From Dipylidium caninum (taxonomy: Eukaryota; Platyhelminthes; Cestoda; Cyclophyllidea; Dipylidiidae): 64,000 bases of DNA. The stretch spans positions 186,001 through 250,000 of the forward strand of contig QEYB01000524.1 in assembly GCA_017562135.1 (NCBI GenBank), in the 5' to 3' direction. Both the position numbers and the translations under genes were made by a program. This document shows positions 26,288-37,600 of the stretch, in pieces (positions within the stretch are counted from its first letter, which is position 1; the number at the start of each line of letters is the position of its first letter). Below the pieces are notes generated by a model. It had not been told where the DNA came from. It saw only the letters and a list, made by a program, of their open reading frames with translations, and made no database searches.

Positions 26288-29200
26288 ATGGCATTGTTCA
26301 AACGCGTGAATTTCAGCTCCTTTAAACTCTCCACCGATGCACAAAAACGCGAGGATAAGTCGAAACTCAGTAAGTCTCGCCCATTTCCTTTAACTGTCTC
26401 TCCTCTTCACCGTCCAATGGAGGAGCGGTTGGCGAGATTTTGTTTTTCGTGTTTGTAAACATGCCCGATAGTAAGCCAGTGGAAATTGGTTGAATTGATG
26501 GGATTTTACAGTGGTGTAGAGTGTCACTTCACTCTTCACACCATTTCTTCCTCGCCCTTCCTCACCACCACCTCCGCCTGGTCCCACGTTCCGCGGCCCA
26601 AATTTAACCGATTTGAGGCATGGAATGAAAATAACCGCGAGAATATAATAAAAGTGGCCTTCGGTAGGCCCAGTTTATTGTGAAATAAGCCACCGGTCAT
26701 TTGCGGCAGTCTTGTGAGAGAGAAGAAAGAGGTCGTTTGGTTGCCAAGGTAGCTTGACCGTAAACGCCTTTATCACCCAAGAGGAGTGAAGATGCACACC
26801 ATGACCCTCCTTCCCCCCTTCAAGGCTCGTCCTTCTAATTTGCCAGGGTCTGCTAGAGGTTCTCTGCCATGTTTGCCTTCATGGTGTTATTCCACTTTGT
26901 GTAAAAGTGCATGCGTCTTCATATAAGTAGTATATTACTCGTGTTGGTTTTTCATGTCCCTTCTGTTGTCAATCTTTCACATACCTGTCATCCACTCGTT
27001 CCTCTCGGAAAACCGAATTTCAGAAGAGACGACCCTGATTAACCGACGCCGGAACGTCTGCGAGTTGACACCAGACACGAAGGTGTCACTACCGGCGACA
27101 GGAGTCAAATCTTGTTGAAGTGATGTTTAAAAAAGCCATATATTTGGCTTGTAAACACCTGTTTTTCCTGCGCTTAAGAGTCCGGTAGCAGGGTACAAAA
27201 GGCACCCCGACAAATAGATTTCGAAGATGACAACAAAGTGGTACGGTGACGTCGTCGCTTTTTTCATTCATGCTCGGTTAAGTGCCTTTATGAATATTTT
27301 AACCTCTCCAGTTCCCTTCGGAGAACTTAGAGTAAACCACCAGGCTAAATTAGTAATGTGGCAATTTGCCAATGATTGTGCACTAGCAGTTGATGGGAAA
27401 GGCCAACGGGGATTGTGTGCTCACAGGTCGTCGAGTTTGTAATTAGAGGGACGAGGAGGCAGAGGATGACGAGGGCGCACATTCCGGACAGTTTTGGGAA
27501 AGAACCTCCACCGGTGTATTCACACAGCTTGGTATACTTTAAGGTGAGTATCCGCCGGGTGCCTTAATCCCGCCTGAGGTGCTACAAAAGCGCATTGCTG
27601 AACGCGAAAGTGAACAGTCCTTCGAAGCCCTCCGTCGAAAGGTCGAGAAGGCTGATGAGGAGTGGCGACGCAAGGAGGAGATGGAACGCCTCATTGCCGA
27701 GCGCCGCGGTCGTCTACAGGACCATGGATGTGACCAGGAGTTGGGTTATATGTGCTTCAAACTCCTGTACGTCGTATTAACTAAAGTGCAAATTTCGTGG
27801 ACTATTCCGCGGAGATGTGAGTCCGAAGGGCGAGACGGCGAGATGCTTTGACTCAATATCACCCTTCACGATTCATGGATAAGTAAGACCTTTCATTAGC
27901 CGGAGAATTCCGCGGTTTAGTGACATTCAGATGGATTTGACGACCCAAGACCCTGACAGTTTTGGGTGTGCAGGAGAGGTGGAAGTTTGATCAGAATGTA
28001 TCAAAATGCATCTGGACGTGGCAGTTGACGCTAGTGCCTAAACGCTCGCAAATAAATGCAATCACGCCACAAGTCTGTCATTATAGGCATTCCGCAGTGT
28101 TTTTTTCCCGCGTTTTGTTTATTTTTCCCATGGAGCATCATGAGTTAGGACACCTCCATTAGCCATTCACCTTAACCCGCCCATCCCCATTCAGAATACT
28201 GTCAATCGAGTGCAAGCGAAAAAAATTGTTAGTGGAGTTGTAGACGATGATGAGGGCCGTAAAAAGCCTCTGACTGTTCCCCAAAAACATCGAATGATAA
28301 ATCTGTTTGCCCACTTGAAGTAGGGCATGTTGACTCTAATAAGGCGCGCCTATGAAGGCCCCGAGAATTAAGTTTCACCCTCGTGGACACTGAATAAGGC
28401 GAAGAATTTCTTATTTCCAAGAAAATATCCTAATGCGAGTCGAGGGGGTATCACATTCCGCAAATTCGAGTGTCCAATAGGGCGCCAAACAGGACGCTCC
28501 GATTCAATTGGCTCGTTTCAATAAGCCACATATTTGAGTGTGTGTGCAGCTGAAATCACGTTTGAATTTTAAAAACTGAAGATTTCGGGCTAATCGTTGT
28601 TTAAAATAATGTTTGTCAATATGATTTAGAAAAACTGCCCCTAGTTATGAAGTAGTGTGCAAATGTGCGAAGAAAGAAAAGAGTTTAACAGGTGTTACTC
28701 TTGGTTTTTATAAGGTATGACGTCAACCGGGAAGCCCTAAAGGTGATCCTGCAAGAGGCCCACCAGCTAAGACCGCGCGACCCACTTGAAGTGTTACTGA
28801 ACGCACGTGTGAATGTGATGTTACAGGACACAAGAAACCCCAACCATCTCATCCCAGCCCAACCCAAACTGGCCCTGCTAAACAAGATAATGGCAAGCCA
28901 AAATCTCCAATTAATTCGGAAAGGAGCTAATCTGTCTGGCAAAACGCCGTCCGTTGATCCGTCCTCCTCTTCCATCTACTGGCGAACTAACAAGCCTGTT
29001 TGGAATGAGGATTTCACCTACGAGGTGAGTGCTTCTGCGTTTACCTCGCCGTCACCAGGAGGGAGACCGTCTCGTCAACTTTCTCTACTCCGACTCATCA
29101 CCTCGAGCCCGGTTTTTTTGGAGTGAGGACAATCGACTCACTAGATGCTTCAACTGCCCTCAGGAAAAGGACATATTCTTTCGCCTCGCTCGGATAGAAG

Positions 29201-32200
29201 CCACTAAACTTGTTATGTAACATTTGGCAACTTGGAAGTGTGGATTTCTGGCTAAGTAGCCCGCGGGGGAGGACAGAGAAACTCACGGGATAATGAGTCG
29301 CCTCTAGCCGAGAGGAGGTTGTACCTTCCAAATCAGTTCATCCTGTCTCCAGTGGCTCGCAAGGCCACATAATTACTGGCCAGAGGAGTTGAAAGACGAG
29401 GATCTTGTGCATGCCCCAGTGGCCAATTGGCGGCTCTCAAGCGTTACAACCGGGAAATGGGCGGTGGAGGTGGGAAGGGAAGGGAAAGGAAGGGAAGGAG
29501 GGAACAAAATTAAATAAAAAGCCTACATTTGTTGTACCACTAAATGACTTTTTGTGGCGTTGAAGCTCACACAAAAAGTCATCTGAGAGTGAGTTGATCA
29601 TTAAAAGGCTACTAAGTAAAAATGTGCTTTTTTTCCTCATAATTCCTTCATAGAAAATTCAAAACCGACAGTTGAAGCATCTCGAGGTGGTATTTACAAT
29701 TGTCGAGCGTCATTCCACTCTCCTTCCACAACCACCGAGGGAAGCATTTGTGGGGGAGGTGAGGATCCCTTTGATTAAACTTCACAAAAGATTGGCAGGC
29801 GTCAGTGGGCAGACAGGTAATGCTTAAAAGTTTTTTATCTCTATTATGTACTTTTTTTCTCGGGTTGAAATTTTCTAGAATGGTAATTCGAGTCTTCACG
29901 ACGACGAGCGTCACGCTAATTGAGAAGAATTCTCGTTCACATTTGATCTGATTTTCAGGCCTTGGTGATAATCACCTTGTCTAGACAAATTTTACGAGGC
30001 TTTCACCAATTTTTGGCTTCGAGCAATCCCCATTAGCCCACTAAGTGCTGATGACATTCCACCGAGATTCAATTGATAAAACGCGCAATTTACACTTAAG
30101 GCAAAAGTACCATAACGGTAGGATTTTTTTTTTCACTCCTATCAATCCGGTTTAAAATAGGGGTGCCAGTAGAAGCAGTGCAGGAATCGCAAAGTGCTGT
30201 TGTCCCCGAGGTCAGTGGCAATTTGAACCAGAAGACGGTGAACCACGGGGAGAATGAGGCGGAGGACGGAGACGAGGGAACCGCAACGAGGGAGGCACCG
30301 GAGAGGGTCGAAATCGACCTGCCACGGACAAAACCGCTGGACGAGAAGGAGGCTGTGGCCCGATGGCTCGAGGGCATAGTGTCGCCGACGCCAGGGGTGG
30401 ATGGGGAGATGGAGGAGTTGGTGGGTTACTTGCCTTGCCTTCACAACTAAGTGGTGGCGCTTATTTCGGTGATTTAACAATTGTTAAGTCGTGCAATCTC
30501 ATTGGGGGGGGGGGGGCTTAAATTATGGACGCATAGGGCCAAATAAGAGACAAACAACTCAAATTGACACTCAGATGCACCCACCGCCGCTACCGCCCCC
30601 TCCCCTCCAACGTTTAGGTGTTCTGTCTATGATGCAGGATAGAAGGATGAATGGGCCGAGGCGAGTGACAATTAATTTTAGATCACACGGGCAAATTCGA
30701 GTTACATTCATAGTATTCGATTGGCGCATTCAGCTACGTCTGTCAACCAATTCCCCCCTCAATGGCAGGTATCACTTGTCACCTTTTGGCGCCGTGCAAA
30801 CGTTGCGCGTTTCGGCGATGATTTCCATGGGAGAGGTTCAATCAGGCCTAGTTGTCACCAGGCCTGTGACTGACGTGGACGAAACAAAATGTTATTTGTG
30901 TCAGACAACTTGTTGTCGGCCTGATTGTATAATTGTGAAGTGTGAGAGGTGAGAGAATAGGTTGGGCGCTAATCCACGTTGTGCGTTAAAAGGGAAATGG
31001 CGGCTGTTTAACATGGACGAATAAACAGGTAAGTAATAATATCACGTATTTCACATTTTATAAAACTTTCAGGCGTTCAGTGGCCATGAAACCAAAGTGA
31101 GAATTGACTTGTATTTTAATTGGATAAAAATTTTCTAATAATACACGGGGCAGCTAAGCGGCAGTAAAAACTTTGGACCCATGAAACACAGCCACGAAAT
31201 AATTCGCGGTGGAGGCTGTAAGTACCGGTGTAGTAAATTAAAACAATGCATTAAACGAGATTGAATCAAAGTGCAAGGTTTAATTTCGGCACACTAGTTA
31301 AGATGTCGCTGTTTTTACGCATTTTTTTGAGATGACTCGCGGAAAGTATAGACTTATTTTCGTTTGAAGCAAAATTCCACTTTATGCACTATTTGGAAAG
31401 TGGCGCATCTCCTGCCCTGAATGATCTGTTTTCAATATTAAGAATTTTGACATGTGAGGCCATAAATTTTGTAGTATTCGACGTAGTGAATGAAATGAGC
31501 CTTCTTATAATTCGCTTTTCCAACCTACAACCGAATATAAAGCTTCCCCAAATTAAAATCGAGCAGCCCACTGCCTTTCATCAAAGCTAGGCAAACTGAA
31601 AATTAATTGGTATTTTATAAAACTCAGCGGATATAAATTACCCGATTCTATCTTCTGTGCCTTTTGGTTTGCACCTGTTGCGTCTTGATGAGTCCCATCC
31701 GAGTATCTGCATTATCTGATCGATTTCTTCCCAATAATTTTTGATTTGGAAATTCATGCGCCCATTCAAAGTCACATAGCGGCTATATTACTCTTACGAT
31801 ATTTCCTAACGCTTTTTTTCTGGTCTGGTACTAGTTTACTAATGGTAAAATAACGGAGTTTCACCCACAGACACCATTCATGATCCTTCCTGGAACTGTT
31901 GTTACTGTCATTTGAGCTTTCGAAGGCGCCTACGTCCTTATCCAGGATGCTAAGTCGTCCATCAATTTACACAAATAAAAACCAAAATTGTTGCGCGTAA
32001 CAACATTGTACATCTTATTCCTTTGTACGATTCATGATATCAACGGCAAACAATTTATTTGCTTTTATTTTGAGAAAATAACACGGTGATTTTGAACGTA
32101 CTCCCCATCTCATTCATTACGTAGACAGGCCATGAAATTATGACAGTTTTTTGGATTTTTAGCAATCTATATGCAACAGTGAAGCTGTCCGCGATCAACT

Positions 32201-33307
32201 AATCGACCCCGAGCTCAATGATAGCGTGTCAGTTCGAGAATTGCGTTTACTCAATGAGGAAGTCAAGTCCCATTTGAATAAAATAAAGGAGTTAGCCACA
32301 CCACCCTCGGCACAGATTGAAGTGAGTCTTAATGCTCTTGGTTGGCACATATTTTTCCCCACTTTAAAAATTTCTGGGTGTATTTGGGTAAAGAACGGTA
32401 AATAAGATTTTAATGTATCCACAGCACCTCATTTTGACTGACACAGGCGCCAAGGCCAGAAATGTGGAGAATCCCATTCTATTCACTCGATAACAGAAGT
32501 AGTTTCTCCCTTGCAAAGAGGGAGATGGAAAGACTGGATCCCCAACCTTTTATTGTGTTTGTGTTCAGCACAGGAACGAGGCTGGTCAACAGGCCACAGC
32601 GGATGACAACGCAAACGAGGACTCAGAGCCAGAGTTGCCCGAATGCCAGAGGCCTTTCATTATCCGCACACTGGAAGGTTGGCATTTCATTAATCGTGTA
32701 CCCGGCCTGCGTCCCTGCTATGGGACACTAGAAATCGGGCTGAATCACGAACAAAACTTGGGCAAAATCCTCGTCTCCGTAAGTTGGAAGGTTAAATCTA
32801 TCATCTTCACCTCCGCCGAGGTGGAAGGCGTTGGCGAGGTGAGTGCGCGTGTATAAAGTTGCTTTCGTGAATGAATTACAGATTATTAAAGGGAAAGACA
32901 TGTACACTCCGGACGATGGCCTAATGGAAGTGTGGGTGAGTGTTCAGAAGAAACGGCGAGTCTGTAAGAAGTCAACACCCTTCTCAGCGGTAGGAACGAC
33001 GCGTTCTTCCTCGAGATCGCGAAATTCGCACACTGAACCAGTGGCTATAACCGAAAAAGCAGGCAAACTACAGCGAACCTCAGTGCGTTGCGACACCGCC
33101 GAACCCGTGTGGGATAATCGTTTTACCTTCAATGTAACCAAGGAGAACTTGCTCAATGTCTTCTTTGACATTCTTGTCTATAACCGGGAGAGTGTGATCG
33201 GCGGTGTCCGAATTGGTCACTCGGCCTGCTATAGGGCCATGCACCATTGGGCGAAGATGATCAAACGACCAGGCGTGTGGGCATTCTGCACCTACACGCT
33301 ACAGTAA
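26288..33307 (+). CDS. Tandem C2-domain protein, synaptotagmin-like, probably calcium-independent
   Basis: Exons placed: 26288-26369, 27024-27082, 27447-27513, 27544 to about 27780, 28195-28319, 28715-29024, 29672-29816, 30161-30420, 32163-32321, 32569-32778, 32882-33307. The start MALFKRVNFSSFKL has no membrane anchor. A charged coiled-coil (KRIAERESEQSFEALRRKVE) follows. The first C2 domain runs from EALKVILQEAHQL through NKPVWNEDFTYE to AFVGEVRIPL. After a linker, the second C2 domain runs from YGTLEIGLNHEQNLGKILVS through AEPVWDNRFTFNV and VIGGVRIG, ending HHWAKMIKRPGVWAF...TLQ like synaptotagmin C2B. The loop Asp residues that bind calcium are mostly missing in both (no SDPYVK; VYNRES in loop 3). 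The likely role is in membrane trafficking or exocytosis. The end of the fourth exon and any exon between 27780 and 28195 are unresolved. The exact subfamily is not recognised. Confidence 0.8.
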
Positions 33308-33945
33308 AACTATGACAGCAGCTTCACGCTCAAATCCCATTCCCTTGACCTGACAACAAGAGGCACGTTTGTGTACAAAACTCTTCCCGCCCGTGTATAA
33401 ACGATAGAAGTCTCGTCAAAATGATCCTTTGTTAATTTTATGAAAATATATAGCCTGATAATTCATTACGATTCATAATCGCAACCAGGATGGAGAGGAA
33501 GAGGGATGAGCAGCAGGTTGAGCGTACGAAGGACCCACGCCCCTTAGTGGGATGGTAGAGTACGTCCTTCTTTTGGATGCCAGAGTCTTTTCGGTCCTCT
33601 GGGGAGAGATGAGACAGGTCAAAATCCGGCCAACTCTTCTTGCCTCAACCATCCCTCATGGCAGTGGAAAACAGTTGATTATTCCACACATTTCCCAGCG
33701 CTCGGAGACCTAAATCGGGTGAGCTGACGCGTAAAATGACTACTTTGCCCACAATCAGCACCAAACGATACCGTAAAGGGCCAGTATCGAATCTGGATGA
33801 CCGGTGGCTTGTTTGTCCACTTGCCGAGTCAAAATGATTAACATATGACTGAATTGAAATAAGTAGCAACCGTCAAGCTAAGTCACAGCGGAGGCAACGA
33901 ATCACTCCTGACACGTCAAATACACGTCTTTTCGCAATCTCCCAG
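33308..33945. other. Downstream region of the tandem-C2 gene
   Basis: No coding exon is recognised between the stop of the C2 gene and the unassigned frame at 33946. The nearest AATAAA on the plus strand is at 34306. Confidence 0.5.
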
Positions 33946-34305
33946 ATGAGCATTATACCCCGCGCTTTCGGGTCCGAATTGGACGGCACAAATTTGCCTC
34001 GTTTTCTCCTTTATGATGTGATGAACAACAGCAAAGCAAAGAACTGTTTCAAAATGGAAACAATCCTGTCACTCACCTCTCTTCCTCTGCTCATTATTTT
34101 GAACTGTGTGATGCAGAACATCATACATTCGAATCCACAAATCGGAAAACTAAGTAAAATTGACAGCTACTTTAAGGCAGTACAAAACGTGACACCCGTC
34201 TTGCCTTTGTCATACGTCATAGTTAATGACATGTCTCGAGTTATTCGAGTCTCTGAGCCGGCATGCAAGTCTCACCTCAAAAGCGCATTCCGTCCCAAAG
34301 GCTAG
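33946..34305 (+). other. Unassigned 119-residue open frame with a possible capping-enzyme-like segment
   Basis: An uninterrupted frame from an ATG right after a CTCCCAG acceptor-like site to a TAG at 34303-34305, immediately followed by AATAAA (34306-34311). The N-terminal part reads SELDGTNLPRFLLYDVM. The PRFLLYDV stretch resembles the segment after the catalytic core in mRNA guanylyltransferases (PRYLIYDI). Nothing downstream matches that family. It may be a gene fragment, a 3' exon, or chance. Confidence 0.2.
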
Positions 34306-34663
34306 AATAAACCCACTACAAGCGAATTTCACTGACACATAACGCGCTTTTCAATGCCAATCACGAAGACGCAACAAACCATGTGACTCTGTCGTCACGA
34401 TGACACAGAATGGGGGGTGCAACTCTGCTTACCTCCATAAAAAAGTCAATGGTAGAGTGGAGGTATCGAGTGGTAGAGCGTTTTTACATCACCACTCACA
34501 CGCAGCTAAGACGACGAATTGAGTGAAGGAGGCTTGAACGAGAAGGATCATAAGAATTCTTTGTATGCGGCACGAGTGCAATGTTGATCAGTTAGAGATT
34601 AGTAATAATAATGTGCAAATCTTGAGGGGATATCACGAAATATAGTTGGGAACTGGAAAGATC

Positions 34664-37600
34664 TCAGTTGTTTTTACTTGCTGAAGATTGAGACTGGCTG
34701 CCAAACGACTCCAAATCCCCGAAGACGTTGGGATCGACAGCCAAGTTGTCCCGCGATTCTTTGTAAGCCTTGTCGACGAAATCCCGAGCCTGGTAATGAC
34801 GACGATTGGCTGGGGAAACACTGGCTCCGCTGTCAGTCAAGGAAATGTTTGCCAAGTGAGGAGACAAATCGTCGAATAACGCGTTGGTGCTACTTCCGCC
34901 TGCACCAGCGCTCCCCGCATTCAGGGGTTGCGATGAGGCTCCATCAACAGGTAGGCTTTTTGACGATTCTTTAGACTGAAAGCGATGATTCAGGAGATGA
35001 ATTTAGCATTCGTTTTCGGCCAATTTAGAGCAGCAGAAAAAAAAGCGGTACGTTACACTGTTAGAGCAAACTACGCGAGAGGTCAAACAACGAGGCGAAT
35101 CGGCGAGAAATTAACGAGTAAGAGGTTTAAAAATGCACATAAGAAAGGCTATTATAGCGACCGTGTCTCACAGAAAACTACATAATCCATGCACATGCAC
35201 GTGCACACACGGAGAGGGAAATCGGAAAACCGCGGCTTCCAACGAACCTGCAGAGGAGAAAGGGTGGGAGAAAATCCCAATGCCGACATCATATCCGACA
35301 GTTGAAGAGGTTGATCCGAAAACAACGATGAGGCGAAATCTTGTGCTCTTGTTTGTGGTGCGCCCTCAGGCTGCTTCGTGTTCTCCAGCGCTTTTGCATC
35401 ATCGCTGATGCTGGTGGACTTTCGAACACTGCTAAGCGACGGCCCGACGACAATATCTCTCCGAGCTAGAAATTGTTTAGCGGCCAATCCAACTACACCA
35501 CACGTAGCCGCCAATTGATCTGCTTGACTGTAAACTCCCCGTCTCTGCTGACACAAGCATCCAACCAACTCGCAGACATCTGCCACCCGACCTAGCACTT
35601 CAGCATGGAGGACAGCTACGGACGTGGACACGAAGATACCGCCCAGACCTCCACCGTCTTCCGATACCACTGCTATGGGGTGCATAAGACTCCTCTGTTG
35701 CTTGTAGAACCCAATGGCCGTTTGAACAAACCCCGTGAAGGAAGCAATTGAGTTGGGGTCACTAGACGTAGGCATCAGGCCTGAATAGCAGAGATGGACA
35801 ATGGTGCGGGTCTGCTGAGTACAGCAATTCCGCAGGGTCAGAATACGCTCAATACACGTTGATTGGGCGATTGAGTCAGCACTGGGTGATTGTTGGGATA
35901 TGGAGTCGACATGCGTGAACTTGACGGCTTGAAGACGGAGTTCGAGAGCTGAGCTCCCACTCCCGACGTTAAATCTCGAGCCGACTTTAAGGGGAGGGAG
36001 ATGGGGAGGAACCCTAAGACTATCCTCGGGCTCGCCATAGGCGCCTTCAGCATAGCTCTCGGGGGGATCGAGACTGGACGGGAGGAGGGATGTTCTTCGA
36101 CGTGGGGGGAGCGCCAGAACCACCAACTCGCAGGCCTGATCAAAAATCATGCTCCAGAAATCCGTCACAGTGGTTATCAACGGAGCTTGGGTGAGAATGT
36201 ACCGAGGACACCAGTCTCCAAAAGAGGATACAAAGTTCAAGTGGCTGGCGTTAATGTAGTCATCCTTTTTGGAGAGAGGCTCGCGTTTCAATGAGACACG
36301 ATTGAAATCATAGGCAATGCATTCTTGTCGTCGGTTTTTCGCCACTGCACAGAGAGCAGCGGCTTGTGTTGGACGGTTGCCAGATCGCTTAGTTATTATC
36401 TCATTCACTCGTGACCACGACTGGTCAAGACGGGTGAGTGGCCGCGAGGACGAGGGAGAAAGCGAGTTTCCCCCTTGGGGCGGGTCATTCATAGTCTCCA
36501 GCCAGGTGAGAAGACGCTCAGTTGCATCGATGAAACGATTGAGTGCGAGGGGATCGGACAGTGGATCAGAATGGGGAGTTGACGTAGCGGTAGTAGTACC
36601 ATTATTCTTTACGATGGAGGAGTCAATAAGACTCAAAACTGTCGCATCGTAGGTTGCTCTCAGTTGTTTTTCGTGTTTCTGAACTTCTAGATCTGCCTAA
36701 AATATACACCCAGATGGCACAAGCAATTGGCATCTCTGCCGATGCACACCTCAATGTTCTATCAGTCAGGGGAATTAAAGGAGATAAGAGGATAAGGCAG
36801 AGAATGAGTTGGCATTAAAAGTAGGCAATCGTTGAGGCATATTAAAAGCGAGTCAGAGGGGTATCTTGAAGAACAAATAAAAAAAGAAAGATAGATGTCA
36901 GAAGCGTGAAGCCTGCACTATTTCAAGGCTAAATTTAGGTTATGGTCAAATCGTGAAAAGCAATAACCAAATTGCATCATAGTGTTAGAAGAAAAGGACA
37001 ACAAACACGGATAGTAGACGAGTTTACTCATTGACGTACTTACCTGCGTGAGTATATGCGGTGAAATGGGTGTTCTGCCGAGGTTCTCTGGAGCCTCACA
37101 AACGACATCATCTACTCCAGGGACATTCGTTGCCCCTAACGATGCAACGGGCTGGGGGGTATGACCAACTGCTGTCGGTTGGCCCATTTCATTCGGAGGC
37201 AGCTTCTCCGCATCACTTTTAGTGCTCGGTAGCACAGACCCCGATTGGGGAATTGCTGGATTAGGAGGCGGGGCGACGCCAGCCACAACACTCCCACCCT
37301 GCGGTTGTGGAGCCAGCGGCATCTGATTTTGCGGTTTTAGTTGATGTTGGGCTTGCAGAAGAGACGGCGAATTATTAGATGATACAGGAGGCGTATTTAG
37401 GCTTGGATTGTAAAATCCTTGGTTGTACGGTGTAAGATTGGAATAAGTATAAGCGGCAGGGTATTGCTGACTGCCGTAGTATTGTTGAGGAGGCCAAGGA
37501 AAGTTGCCAGGTTGTTTAGTAAATTGGCCAAGAGTCTGGCGGGATGCTTGAGGCCCCTGTTTAAGTGGATTCTCAACAGTTGTTCTGACCAGTGATGAGG

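Noticed and set aside
27449..27543. Alternative reading of the C2 gene third exon in a different frame ending at TTTAAG
   Set aside because: The charged frame starting RDEEAEDDEG joins the exon at 27024-27082 in phase and continues through a 30-nt intron into GEYPPGALIPPEVL; the alternative loses this continuity.
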